A stretch of DNA of 64,000 nucleotides from Tyto alba (taxonomy: Eukaryota; Chordata; Aves; Strigiformes; Tytonidae). This document shows positions 9,635-22,760 of the stretch, piece by piece. The notes under the pieces are model-generated. The model saw only the letters and a list, made by a program, of their open reading frames with translations. It was not told the DNA's origin and did no database searches. The stretch is from assembly GCF_018691265.1 (NCBI RefSeq), contig NW_024881300.1:2685046-2749045 (forward strand), written 5' to 3'. The first letter of the stretch is position 1. Every line of letters begins with the position of its first letter. Made by a program: the position numbers and the translations under genes.

Positions 9635-9785
9635 GCCAAAAGAGATCATTAAATCATCTAGTTTGACCCCTTGTATACACCAGGCCAAGCCATTCTACTG
9701 ATCACCTCTGTGCTAAGCCCGGTTCTTTGTCTTCGGTTTAAAGTGTTGTTTTCTGGAAGGAATCCAGCCTCAGTGCGTCACCAGT
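9635..9785 (-). mobile_element. Ancient, strongly diverged CR1 LINE fragment
   Basis: The plus-strand text agatcattaaatcatctag, then tttgaccccttgtatacacc, aggccaagccattc and a following ctggaaggaatccagcctc matches the layout of the 3' end of old CR1 families as seen in turtles and birds (GATCAT.TAGTCTGACC, CTGTATA.CACAGGCC, CCAGAAAG.CATCCA.TC). The element therefore lies in minus orientation. It is short, old and without an open frame. The family was recognised from memory, without an alignment. Confidence 0.6.
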
Positions 9786-12700
9786 GCTGACAACACATCT
9801 AGGAATTAACCATTTCGCTGGTACCAACACGCCTGTTTACAACTTCATTTTGTCTAGCTTTAGGTTCTGGTTGCCGCTGCTTATTCTGTACCCCAGAGTG
9901 CTCTGGTGCCCAGGCGGGTCTCATCAGTAACATACTCCTACACCATAAGGAACTTACATCGGAATATTTTTTTTTTGACAAACAGATGGAGCTCTTTACG
10001 CCTCTCATTGAAATGCATTTTGTCCCAGCCCCTACGTCACTTCTAAGGTTTTTGTCCCCCCGCTTACGTTTCAACGCTCTTTGAAGACAGGGGCACCAGA
10101 GCCGCGTGTAAACCCCCCCCTTCTCCTGACTGCCGAACTGCTTCCCTCCGAGGATTCCCTCAATCCCGTTCCTGACACCCGCATGCGGCACGCTGAGTCC
10201 CAGTGTGCGTGCACTGCGACCCCACACCACCTCCCCCAGGTCCCTGGCTGGCAGGAAGACCACCTTGGTCTTTCATCTCCTTGTTCTTAGAGAACCGAAA
10301 TCCCACCCGCACGGTGGGGCCCCCGAATCTCCCCTTTATGCTGGGAAACGCACACACAGGGACTCGGGTCAGCCGGGTCGCCCTCAGAGGAAGACAATTC
10401 TCAGGACTAGAAACCCGTAAAACAAACTTGCATTAACCCTTCTTAAACACCCCCTAGGAGAGGGGGGGCAAACAGCACCTCATTGAACTCGGTGTTTATA
10501 CACATTCCAGAGATAACTTCAGGTCTGCAGGGCCTTTGCCTCTGCAAGAAGCCGGAAAGGAAATGATTCTCGTTCCTGAGAGATGGAGGAATTTGGGGAA
10601 GGGGGGGGCCCAAGGAAGGCAGCCAGGTGAGCGTGGCAGACTGCTCTCCAACCGCACTCGCCAAGCACCATCCTGCCCAGGGGTAGCCATTCTTGGGAAC
10701 GTATCCAAAGCTGTCCTTATCGGATCATTAGCATGGTTTATGCTTCCGTAATTTGCAAGCCTCTAAAGGAAAATAATTCCGCAGTTTATATGGAACTGAA
10801 TCAAAGAAAATGACATCTTTGTAAGGCTCAGCCAGAAGATTCTCAATGCAGGAATGGTTGGCCGTAGTCACTTGGGGTTGCAGCTTTCTGACATAGATAT
10901 ATTTGGGCTACAAACCCTGCATCGAGGGCATCTTGGCAGGCTCCATAGCCACCGGACAAAGCTGCCTGCCACTCTTCATACTGCATAGCCAGAGGAGCAG
11001 TAATGTCCTAGGACCTGGCCCTCTTATTTCTTTCAGTCCCTGGTGCACATGCTGCCAGCCAGCACTTTTCACTCTGCGGGGACACAGAGCAAGCTGGATG
11101 CTCTTGTATTCACCTTTATCCCCCAACGTCTCATCAAGATGTCTACAGCTCTTCTTATCACTATCACGCACAAAAACCTCGATCCTCGCTCAGGCTCTGA
11201 CTCTCTCTTACTTTTCAAGACACGATGGCTCTGAGTATCCTGATCTGCAGGTGGCAGGAAAATGGTGCAAGGGGGCAAAATGTGCAGAGATGTTCTCAGC
11301 ACAAGATAAAACTGGAGAGATTTGGCTCCCGCATCTGGCTATTCAGGACCGCACGCAAGTCTTGCACAACCACCAAACCCAGTATCAGATTCAAGTTGCA
11401 AGGGAGTGGGAGGAGAGGAGATAGGACAAGTAAGAAAGCAAAGCAAACCCAAACAAAATATTGGGCAAGCATGCCCCGTGGCACTCCCTGCTGAGCAGCC
11501 GCCTGGGCGACAGAGCCTGGTGCTCGCGCACGGCAGTTCCTTCCAGTGCACTGGGAGGCCTTGGGTTTTAGCACGAGACTTAAAGTGAAGATGCTCTGAG
11601 ACAGATCTAGAGAAGTGCGATGGCTGATCCAGCTGGCAACACTCCTCTCCTCCCAGCCTGGCAGGCAGAAGGTGTTTAAATTAACACAAGGCATCCAGTA
11701 ACACATTTCTCTGAATACGCTTAACTTTCCAGACCCACTTGTGCTTTCAATTTTGTTGAAGCTGGGAGAAGCAGGGATGCAGAAAGGGAGGGTGCTGTCC
11801 CTTGGCCCTAGATGTCACTTAAATCGTTTTTGGGGCAAAGAACAATTTACCCTGTCCAAGGGCACTCAGAGCTTACCTGCATCCACCCGCTCTTCGGTGG
11901 GTGGGAGCCTGCAGCCACCATACAGCTGTACTACAGACAGCCCTGACTGCAAAAGACACAGCACACACCTGCAAAACCCACTTGAAGCCGTGTGAGGCTC
12001 TCTCCCGGGTGTTAGAGGAATGCCTGCCCTGCAGAGCGACAAGCAGGCTCAGTGGCAGGCTCGCACATGCCGGGACTTTTCGGCTGAACCTCAGTCTGTC
12101 AGCTGCTGGTGGGGAAGAGCTGAGCTGGGAGAGGGGCCAAATGGCCAGGCAGGGCTGCCGCACACGTCCCTGCATGAAACACAGACTAGGACAGGCAAGG
12201 GCCATCCCCAGAGGACAGTGGAAGGCACACACGAGGGAAAGGAACCAAAGGCAAGATGGTTTGTGGCCAGAGGTGGGAGCAGAGGCGGTGCTGGCTTCCC
12301 CGCAGGGAGCAGGGGCTGCAGGCTAGATGAAGGCTACTCGCCACACATCTTTTCTCCCATGGTAATTCCTGGCATAAATTAACAACGTCTACATGCACAC
12401 ATCCATCTGTAACAGTGCTCAAGGCCTCTCTATCTCCTCTTGGCCATGGATCTCAGGAATATCCCTTAAAAGGTACAAATCACCCCACACTTGAAGCTAC
12501 AGAGTCTAAGTTATGAACACGGACCTCCATCAAGGGCTTCCAGATGGCCACAAGAATACTTGCAAGTCAGCGGTCCCTTCAAGGCAGGGGAACCTAATGA
12601 AACAGGGCAGGCTATGCCGCACCCTCGCGTTGATGACTACCTCCAAAAATCCTGCTGATATCCAGTGCCAGCCCCATGCTGGAGACGGGCCCTGCGCCGA

Positions 12701-12869
12701 ATGACCTGGCTCTGCTCCTGCCCGGACAATTCCGTGCTGTTTCTCACAGGACCAAACGTGGGCCAGGCACGGGCTGAAGGACATGTCTGAGTCTGCTGCT
12801 GAGTCTTCGCTCTGAGCTGAGCCTTTCATCACCCTGAATAAATCCAACAGCGAACCTGGGGGTGGGAAT

Positions 12870-13090
12870 TCCTACGCTTGTGCCAAAATGAAGTAAATGA
12901 GAGACATTAAAGTCCAATTAAAAACTTGCTTGGCCTTAAATGCCTCATCTGCTTAAAAAGCAAGGAAAGGGGCCTGATTAATTGCATTCAGTGCCAACAA
13001 GAGGAATTATTACCCTTTTTGTACTCATTAAGGGTATCTGCTGTGGCATCTTTAATCACTAAGGCATTTAAAAGAGAGAAAGTAATTTGC
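12870..13090. promoter_or_regulatory. AT-rich, CpG-free block, possible conserved noncoding element
   Basis: Dense homeobox-type motifs (CCAATTAAAAAC, CTGATTAATTGCATTC, TCATTAAGGG, TTTAATCACTAAGGCATTTAAAA) in complex, non-repetitive sequence with no CpG. This composition is typical of deeply conserved intronic enhancers. Inference only. Confidence 0.3.
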
Positions 13091-13699
13091 TAAGACATAA
13101 TGGATCCCGGGGATGGGAATCAGGACAATCGCCTATTTAGGACACAAAGACACGCTCTTACTTTCCATGATTAAAAAGCACGGCCCAAATCAGCCCATGA
13201 ACCAGCAAATAAGCATGCTGGAAAGCTCTGCCTTGGTGGGGGGATTCCGCTGCACCCATCTAATGTCTTTAGGACAAGGACTGTGCCTGTGCATCACCCA
13301 GCACGGTCACACAGAGGGACAAACAGCAAGCCAAGGTCTCCCTTGCTGCCCTACCACGGGTCAACGCGCTCTGTATTCCTGTCCTTATCAACGAGGCTTC
13401 CTCCCACCTCAGTGTGAGCCTGCAGCCCGACCAGGACCTTGGAGCATTGCTGCTATACCAATGACAAAGTGGCACTGTCACACGTAAACCCCCGCTGCCT
13501 TTTAGCAGCGTCCAGGAAACGCGTGCCTGCCTCCAAAAAGGCAGGCTTCATCACAAGCTTTATAAGATAACCTTCAAGCAATAGGAAAACAAGGCCACAA
13601 AGGTCTCGTAGTGCGTCCTGCCAGCCAAAGCAAGATGAGCTCCTCTCCCACCCACCCAGAGATGGGTGCTCTGAAGGCCTCCTGACACCGATCCCATAC

Positions 13700-14375
13700 G
13701 CACTAGAGGTTTCAGTGCTTCATCAGCCTTTCACTTATGTAACTTTTCCCCAATGACTGAATTTCCTTGCTCGGCCCATGACTTCTTATCTTATTCCTAG
13801 TAGCTACTAAGAACAGATCATTCTCTCACTTTTTGCCGCAGCCTTTTATGTCTCTGAAAGCTTTTCATATCCCCCCCCCTGCTCAGCTTGCTCTTTCCTA
13901 GACTAAACAATCCCGGGTCCTTTCAAGCTTTTCTCATTCTTTATGGTTCCCAGCCCTCTGACCGCTCTCGCTGCTCTCCCCCGACTCTCGGCTGTTGGCT
14001 CACATCTTCCTCGAAATGCAGCATCCAAAATGGGAAAGAAAGGGCTCCAGCCACAGCTTTACCGGCACCGGGAGCAGGAAGAATACTTCAGATGCCTTGC
14101 AAAGCATGCAACTCCTTCCACGGCCTCCTATGACGTGTGCCTTTTTCACAACCGTGTGACAGCGTTGACTCATGTCGAGCCTGTGATTCACTGAGATTTT
14201 TGTCTGCTCTGCTGCTGCCAAGCCAGTTATTTCCTTCCTCGATTGGTGCAGATGATTACTGCTACCCAAAGGCAGAGCTTTGCACTGGTCCTTCTGGGCT
14301 GTTCCTCCTGTTTGCCCTCACGTTTCCCTCGACACAGCGGGTCTCGGATGTCTTCACAAATCAGCCTCTCCTATT
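13700..14375 (-). mobile_element. Old CR1 LINE relic
   Basis: On the plus strand, gctctttcctagactaaaca at 13889-13908 is followed by cccgggtcctttcaagctttt, then tgctctccc..ctctcggctg, tggctcacatcttcctcgaaatgcagcatccaaaatgg, and later gacagcgttgactcatgtcg, aagccagttatttcc and ctttgcactggtccttctg. These follow in order the reverse complement of the ORF2-3' region of old CR1 families (CTCCAGACTAAACA.CCC, CTGGAC..TCTCCAA, TTGTCCACATC, GTTGACTCAT, TTTGCACTTGTCCTTAT). Roughly 0.6 kb, many substitutions and small deletions, no open frame. Limits are approximate. Confidence 0.7.
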
Positions 14376-16620
14376 CACAACACCCATGCCGCAGCTGTTG
14401 AAGAGCAACACCGGGGAAAGTACCTCCCATCTCTGTGAAATACCTACGGAGACAATTTAGCAGCTGAACCAGCACCAGCTGGCCAAACAAGATCAAACCG
14501 GTGGCCAGAAGCAGGCAGGGACCAGGCGGGTCAGCCTGCAGGAGCTGCTGTTCACGTCGTCCGACGCCGATGAACGAAGGGTGCCCAAAGGACACCTACT
14601 CACGTGTTGATCGAGGAGCCAGCAGCATCCCCAGCTCCAGCCTGACCTCCACCCTCGGGGATCACAAACCCGCTGCCGCTCCGTTCCTCCTGGCTCCACA
14701 GAAGCGTGCAGACCACAAACCTTGAGCTGCTCCTCCACCTGCCTTGTAACATTCTCCTTGTTGTGGAGAACAACAAATTCTGTAGCAGGAAGGTCCTACT
14801 TCTGTTTCCTATCAATACTTTTAAGAAGAGCTGAATTTGTAAGAAGCAAACATTGAACACAAAATAGGATGTTACTAATGCTTAGCTAACACCCCAGCGC
14901 TCCCCCACGCCCCTTCTCGTTATGCCATGTTTTTGGGCAATAGTGTGAGCAAATGCACTTAAAAGGACAGTTATTGAAGTACACAAATCACGAGTGAGAT
15001 GCTTGTTTTCCCTCCCTTAATGAAATCCAGCCCTCTGAGCCCCTGTTAAACAGAGTGGCTAATAACCTATTTTGTCAATGAGGATCTTGTGACAAAGTGG
15101 CTGCTGCAAGACTTGGGCCAAGCAGCCCGTTTTTTTAGATGACGCTGATTCCACCAAGGCATCCTGCAGTTACGTGGTGGAGGAGACAAGACAACAGGGT
15201 GAGTCATCTTCTCTGGCCTCATCATGGGCTTTTGTACCTCCCAGAGCACAGACAATTTTGTGCTGGGCACTCTATCACCTTCCAGTATACATCCAAAACA
15301 TCTGGTGACTCTCCATGAGGCACTGCAGAGCAATCTTTCTTTTTGCAGAAATAAATCCGGACTCACAGAGATGACATGATTTCATCAGAAGGAAATCTTG
15401 CAAGGCCAGGGAAGACCCCGTATCTCCTGCCCCAGCCTTTTTTACACAGATTGCCAAAGAAATCACTTTTCCCATTAAAAAAGGCAGGTTACACCTACAA
15501 ACTAAAAAACCCCATTCTTAAGGAAGGTTCAGAACTAGGATGGAAAGTTTTTGTTATGTGTTAGACGACGAGACCACTCCAACAGGGGAGGGCCCTTCTG
15601 CTATCTGGCACAAGAGGACAAGCAGGAGGCATCCACTCGCTGGACTTTTTCAGCACGGCCGAACAGCCTCGCAAATCTTCCAGCAGCAGAACCCCACTCA
15701 GACATAAGCTGTAACACCAACTGCTTCCCCGCCGGCGCCCTGCAACGCGGAGCAGCACGTCAGATCCCACCATCAGAATAGGATGCTGGGGAGCAAATGT
15801 CACTGAGTGCAGAAAGATGGCATCTCAGGCCAAGCAGGCCCGAAAATATCATCTTCATCGTCAAGCCCTGGCTCTCCTGCAGCCCCCTCCTGCCCACCTC
15901 CCCTCCCCACTGGAGCCTGCGGTTATTACTGGCGGCACAGCAACGGCAGCTCTGTCCCTGTCACCCCAAGCATCTCGCCGGCAGGGATGCAGGTGAGAAA
16001 CTCGGCAAAGAGCAGAGCACAGGGTTTTGTAAATAGTAATATCCATTCCTGCCACGAGCTGCTGTAAAGCCGAATAGTTTCCTTAACGGCAGGAAATGGT
16101 TTTCATACAAACTAACCACAGCTGGGCAACTGATGCAGCCAGTAAATACTTTCATTTTAATAAAGTGGAAGATTCCTGCCCAGCGTACCACGGAGCACCC
16201 GTCCTGCTGTCCTCCCTTCAAACACCACCACGCGTGAGCGCGGGAGACACTGCCCGAGGAGGGTGTGTGCCCAGACCTGGCTGGTGGCCCGGGTGCCAGC
16301 TCTGCGGTTCACTCCCAGCCTCTCCAGACCACCTTCCTCAACAGATGAGTGGAAACGCTGGCAGGGAGGAAGAGGGGCTCACGGCAGGAAGGGAAGCGCG
16401 GTGCCATCTGCTCCTCGAGGTCAGGGAGGTCCGGCTGGATGGAGCAGGCGGCAGCTGAACGACGGTGCCTGGAATTGCCAGCTTGCAGGAACCTTCCCCA
16501 GAACGATAAAACAGGTCTTCCTCTTCACACACTAACCCCAACCAGCTATTCCCATCCCTCACTCTGCACAACCGGCCAAGGACAGAAACATCTTCCAGGC
16601 AAAACCCAACTGTATTCCTC

Positions 16621-16643
16621 TTTTTTTTTTTTTTTTTTTTTTT
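16621..16643 (+). repeat. Poly-T tract (T23)
   Basis: Twenty-three T followed by a C run. An A26 tract lies 156 bases to the right, so the two could pair. Confidence 0.9.
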
Positions 16644-16799
16644 CCCCCCTCGCTTGGCATTGTTTCCCAAACAGGCACTCAGATGGGTGCAGAGAGCAGC
16701 CCAGGTTGTTCTCAGCCCTGCCTGTCACAACAAGTATCTAAAAAAAACAAACAAGAAAGCCTCCCCCATGCCAAACAAACATTTAAATCCCAGGTGGAG

Positions 16800-16825
16800 A
16801 AAAAAAAAAAAAAAAAAAAAAAAAA
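16800..16825 (+). repeat. Poly-A tract (A26)
   Basis: Twenty-six A; partner of the T23 tract at 16621-16643 in inverted orientation. No gene-like insert was recognised between the two. Confidence 0.9.
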
Positions 16826-19489
16826 GGCAAGCAAGGAGGAAATGAAGATAAAAGGCAGGGTGGTGGCGATCCTGTTTGGAGGGCAGTGCCCAGGACCAAG
16901 GGACGGCAGGGCAGGCTGGCAGGGAGAGAACCGCCAGATTCCCCCTGCCCGGCCAGGGCAGCGCAGCGCAGGGAGCCGCTGCCAGCTCAGTGGTGCCTGT
17001 CCATACGCTCTGGTTGCTGAGCTGGTAGCAGATACTCAGCATTTACACCCTAAAGCACACATAAACTGAGTCAAAGAACCTGCCTGAAACGCTCCAGGAG
17101 TAGCAGTGATTTTTGAGGCGGGATTATAAACCTGTATCTTTGTAGTGAGGATCATTAAAGCTTCTTGCATTCTGAAGAGCGACATGTACCAAACCACGGT
17201 GGAAAAGCAGCCACGACTGGGGCAAAACCCATTCGGTGGCGTCACGGGGCATGATGGAGCAGGCAGCCAGGTCCAAAGGTAGCAAAAGGAGACACAAGTA
17301 CACTGGAAAAATATGCAAAAAACCTGCCTGCGATCCTGCCAACAGACAAAGGCAAATTTATTTCTACTGCACAGAGGGCTTTGCTGACAGGAGCAGTCGG
17401 CAGCTCCCGGTGAAAATAGTCCGAGTACAATTACTGTCTGACTGCAGTGGGGCCAGCCTGAAGTACTTAAAACGATGACGAGGAAACGTGGGTTATAACT
17501 TGAGCTGACAGCGTGAGTTAACTCTTCTCAGGCTTTTGTTCGGGCTTGCCAACCCAAATTAACCCCAAGCTGCTTTGCCATCGCTGCTGTTGCAATGCTA
17601 GCTAGCAAAATCTAAAGAACTAAGCCGAGCTCCAGGTCCTTCCTGGTTTTTGATGTCACCCCATACTCCCCCAGACCTCAGGTCAGCCTCACAGTGAAGA
17701 CCCCTACATGAACACTGATGCTCACAGCTTCTTTCCATTTACAGGAAATCTTTGACACTGGCTCTGCTGAGCCGAGGAGGTAATCCAGGATCACAGCACA
17801 AAGCAGAACTATTGTTAAAACACACAACGCGTCAGACACATACGGAAGAGGAGGTGCAACCTCTCAAGAAGCAAGGGCAATAGCTCTCCTTCCCGCACAC
17901 CTGCCTGCAGGCAGGGTCCACACAGAAAAGAGCTTCAGATGGGAGGTAAAAGGCGCTGCCAGGCAAGGAGAGCCGGACTGCTGCACCCCGTCAGACCAGC
18001 AAGTGAAGCCTGGCTGAGGTGACGCGGTTTCCATCAGCGCGGAGAGGCAAGGGCAGATGTGACAGACTAAATGCGCGTGTGATGCTGCCTTGGTGAGGGT
18101 TGCTGCAGGCGGTGGCAGAGCTGGCCACGGGCACAGTTGATTCTGGATGTGTTTGTGTCTAAATATAGTCTGTGGGGGAACAGAGATTTGTCACAGGGGA
18201 AAAAACATGTCACTCCCACCTCCCAGAGGCAGTGAGCAATGGCCCACCAAAGGACGATGCTCCGGTGTTCCAGCTACTGTTTTACTGCTGGATTTGTTAT
18301 TAATCCAGCACGGTGAGTTTCTGTGTGACTTCACAAGCTGCTTTGCTCTGGCAGAATGCATCTTGCCTTCAGGAGGGAAACAAGCGTCACGGCACCAGCT
18401 TACAAACAGCAAAACCGACAGGGCAGGCGGTGAAGGGGCTTGCAGAGGTGCCAGTGGAGATCCCAGTTAGTGACTTCTTTGGTTGGTGCACCCTCCAAGA
18501 TACACAAATATTTCATGCTCATCTCCACGTCATGCGTTATGCTGGATAGGCCTTCCCAAAGCGCAGGGCTGGAAAAACAGACCTAAGGGCTGCCTTGCTC
18601 CAAAACAGGATGACCCAGATGTGGTACCACCTTTTTCTCCAGTCCACTCCCCGAACTGGGGAACAACCCAAGTGTAAATACACAGCAATACTGCACACAC
18701 GAAGGCAGTTATGCCAGGAATAAAACCAGAGTTCGGTCTCCACGTATACCAAGAGGCAAATTTGCTGAGCAGGGGAGAGATAGGATGCTTCTGCTCAAGA
18801 ATGGCAGAGAGCAGCAGCAATGACAGAGGCACACAGCTCTGCCGGAGCTGGCCTCTCCTCAGGTAGGTCCCATCCCACAGCACTCATCTCCCTGGAGGGT
18901 CTGGTCGAGAAGCACGGGCTGGAATCTCATTTTACAGGCTTTGGAGGACAAGCTCATCAAGAGGCACATCAGTTCTTGGGGAGCTGGCTGGCTCTGGCCG
19001 AGCCCCTGACCTGCAGGTCCCCTTATCAGCAGGAAGGGCTCATTAGGGAACGGACCAGGGTTTCCTGCTCAGGACCGAACCCTTTGTGAAGGGACTGCTG
19101 CCATAGAGAACCCGCTTCCTAACAGCCAGAGGAAGCAAAATATTTTCCTTGGGCCTCTGAGACAGAGTTGTTACGGGGTGGTTGTCAACAAAATGAAGTT
19201 GCCCTCATGGAGCTGGGCAGCGCACGCCACGCACGGGCTGTCACTGCAGGATAAGGGTACTCCCAGCAGCAGTGCTGCCCGCCCCCAGAGCCAGGGACAA
19301 TTCAGAGTGGCATAAAGCCCCTCTGTACCAGTGCAACTGCAGCTGCCCTCCGGGCTGTACTGGCAGAACTATTTTAGCAAAAACAAAATCTCGCACCCTC
19401 CTAATCAGTATGACATTGTGCGGAGACCAGGGCTCGCTCTGGCTCCTCTCCAGCCCCGAGCACAGACGGAGGCTGTTTCGGTAGCAGGC

Positions 19490-19615
19490 TCTCCTAATGC
19501 ATTTGCAGCAGGCCAGCCAATTACGTTACAATATCTGCGTATGGAGCTCAACAGGAGCTTAATTGAAAGATCTGTAGCATTCAAATGACTTTTGATACTG
19601 TGGAGACGTTAAGGA
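19490..19615. promoter_or_regulatory. AT-rich motif-dense block, possible conserved noncoding element
   Basis: Contains CTAATGCATTTGCAG, CCAATTACGTTACAATAT, GCTTAATTGAAAG and TTCAAATGACTTTTGA. Complex sequence, no repeat family recognised, no open frame of interest. Conservation not testable here. Confidence 0.25.
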
Positions 19616-22600
19616 TTCCAACCCAGCGCTAACTGGCCCTGTCTGATGCTCGGCTGATGGGTAAGGACCTGTAACTGGGGGCTTGGTCTGCAGCCAAAGC
19701 GACGCCCCTGTTAACTCAGCACAGCACCGCAGCTGCGGCCAAATGCTGACCGAGTTGCCCCTTCCCAGCTGGAAGCCGCGGCAACTCCTCATGTGAGCTC
19801 TCCTCCACCCAGGGCACCCACGCAAAACAAAGCAGACCCGCTCCTGCCACACTGAAGGACCACGTCCATGAACCAGAACGCCCCAAACTGTTCCCACAGA
19901 GGCTAATTTGAACCCACAAAGCACTGCTTGCATTTATTTTTATTGAAAAAACATCATACATGCTCTTCATACCTGTATTTTATGCCGCTCTTAAGTTCTG
20001 TCAACGTTTTGGGATAATGGCTGTGCCAATTTCAGATGGATTTTGCTACACCAGCAGGGAACCAGTTACACATACCCTACTCTCAAGGTTGTGGGCTACA
20101 TTTAATTCGGTATCTTAGTGCTGCCACTGAGCAGTGGCAAGAAATGCCTTTTATAAAGCTGTAACTGTCCACACCGTGTATGTGTGTGGGGGTGGGAAGG
20201 TGCCCTGCTGCTACTATTCTCATTTCTGATCCAACGCACAGAATCAGCAGAAATGCACACACACACGTCGTGCTTACACTCCTACATTGCTGTGAAGCAT
20301 CTCACACCCCAACAGCAGGCAAGAGCAAAAAATAAAAGTGAGAAGGCATGATGTTTTTGGTACCCACGTCTAACGGGTTGATGACCTGAAAGCTGCCAGA
20401 AGCTACTGCAAGTCGGTAGCTGTGGCATACAGCATGCTTGCTGGGCTACATCTTGGGTCACACGCTGGAGCATTTTAGAGTAACACCCTGTATTACGCCC
20501 ATATTTAGCCATGGAAATAAGTGCGACTTGACTTTCAAACACTTGCAGCTCTCACTGACTTCAGTTCAGACGTTTCAAATAAAACAATAACGACCACAAC
20601 TCTGGCTGGGACCAAGCATAGACTATTTTTATCTTAAAAGGTATTTGTTTGAGAACATTCAGAGCTGCTAGAACCAACAGCACTGAAGTTATTTAACCAC
20701 GCAACCTTAAAAACGTTGACAGCTTTGTCTGCGAAACGACACGGATTAATTGGCGACCAATCCTTAAAATAAGAATAGTTAGAAAAAAAATTGCTGGCAA
20801 ACAGTGGAGAAATTCTTCCTCTCTTCAGAGGCTCACTCCTTCCTCCTTTGTCTAACAGCAGATCTTTTGTTCAGGATTTCAGTTGCGAGCAGCCCCGAGG
20901 TACGCAGGGAATGTCTTGGTTATGACGAGCCCTCCAGACTGGTGTGTGGACTCGGCTTTAATCGGCAGAGAAACCGCTCCAAATCACGCCTAAGAAGTAC
21001 TGCTAATGGAATTGTTCCAGCGCTAAAGGGATTTCAAAGTGAATGAGTGTGGATGACAGAGCAGCTGGTGCGACTCCCAGCTTGCTCTGTACAGCGCGGT
21101 GTGCCACGCAAGGAGGATCCAACACCCCAACCACCCCAGCCTTGAGAAACCAACCCCCAGTGTCCCCCCCAGCATCGCAGAGTCCCCGGCTCTGTCTGTG
21201 ATTCATAGACAGCCCCAGCGTTTAGTCCCGATTAGCTTCCCCCTGTATCAGATCAATGCTAGGCTTTGATCAAAATGAGGTGAGAAAGGCAGGACAGAAG
21301 TAGGGAGGGACGCCCCTCCTCTCCCAGCAATTAATCTGACAGCTTTAAGAATAGTTCTGATTAAAACAAATATACCACCTTCCACCGGCAAATGTTTGCA
21401 AAGCTTAGCAGCCTAGTACCAGGGAAAGTTCCCAGGAAATTAAGTCAGGGTGAACGAGTGTCAGGGCTCCCTAGCACAAATGCATCACTGCAGTGAGCAA
21501 CAAGCTAGAGCCCAGCGGAGAAGTTGCTCTACAGTGTCATGCAAGTTAATAAATAGCATTAATATAATATATTATCTTCCAGTAGAAAGCCTGGTCTGGC
21601 AGCATGTGGGACTATGGGGAACAATAAACACTTGGGCACTGCTACAAGCAGCCATAAAACAAGAACGAGGGTTTGATCACAGTTAATTGCTTTTGGGAAG
21701 GGCAACATCACCGGGGTATCTATCACAATTACTTTCCCTTCCCTGAAACTGTTCCATCCCAGACTAAGAGCTGGCCAAACGATCCAAATCAAAGAGGGTA
21801 TTTTCAGGGGTTAAGGAAAGGAGGGAAATACCCTAAGAGCTTTAAAGATCTTGCCGTATAAAACCTGGAGTCCAACCCACAAGAAAGCAGGCAATAAAAA
21901 GTTAACTGATAAAAGGATGTGCTTTTCTTCTCACCTACAACTTACTAAGACTGGTGGCTGCAGAATAAGCTCAGTAACAAACCAGAGGACAGCACAGAGA
22001 GCCCAAAATGTATCTAAGGAAAAACTAAGATTATCCCATGTTGTTTTTCCAGGGCTTGACTGAAGTGTTTTAAATGCCTGAGGTTGGCAAGGCTACCTCC
22101 AAGGGCCTTCCAGCTTTGGCAGCAGCCACTTAAAAGAGCTGCCCTTCCTCTTCCCAGGGACCCACCTCACTGGAAATAGATTTCAAGTCCCCTGAGGAAG
22201 AACATGGAAACAGCTGACTTCTCCCAGCCACAAGCTCAGTTGTCACCTTCCAGCTGGAGGCAGGCAGAGGGGTAAGAGCAAGGCTTCCCTTCCACCCACG
22301 CCAAGCGGGAGGCTCCCAAAGAGATTTTGCAGCTCACGTCCACCTACCAAAAGCTGCTCAGGAAGCCAAAGCTCTCACTGAATGTGGGGACCGCAACCCG
22401 GCAGGGCTCCCACTACCTCCAGCGGCTCTGTGCTGAGGGGGGTGGCAAGGCCAGGGTTTTCATGACACATCGTCTCTGGAATTTGCTGGTGAGCGTCCCA
22501 CAGCCTCTGCTTGGTACGATGCCAGAGCCATTTCTCAAATCCTGCGTGACCTACCAGCTGCTGAGGGCAAAACAGCGAGGCATACATCATCCAGAGAGGA

Positions 22601-22677
22601 GACAAGATCGGCGGGCTCCTGATGAATGAACAGACAAATGCTTCACAAAACTCACTCCCATACTCTTGGTTGGAGGG

Positions 22678-22760
22678 AGTAGGTTCGGGTCCCCAGCTCT
22701 CAGCCAGCCTGCATGACCCTGGGCAGGTCATTTAGCCCCTTTGTAGCAAGACTTTTGTCT
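22678..22760 (+). repeat. MIR-like (tRNA-derived SINE) relic
   Basis: The order aggttcgggtccccagctc (RNA polymerase III B-box-like), then gcatgaccctgggcaggtca, then tttagcccctttgt is that of the MIR core (GGTTCGAATCCCAGCTC, TGTGACCTTGGGCAAGTCA, CTTAACCTCTCTG). Diverged and short. MIR-type SINEs exist at low copy in birds. Confidence 0.6.

Noticed and set aside
14000..14269. 89-codon minus-strand frame
   Set aside because: It lies inside the decayed CR1 relic; the reading frame does not preserve the ORF2 protein and is a by-product.
16338..16670. Open frames with poly-Lys or poly-Phe runs, here and near 1.1, 8.8, 16.8, 41.9, 52.3 and 57.0 kb
   Set aside because: These are translations of poly-A/poly-T tracts and carry no coding signal.
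22681..22691. tRNA B-box-like aggttcgggtcc
   Set aside because: No A-box, anticodon arm or acceptor stem nearby; the following sequence matches a MIR-like SINE core instead.
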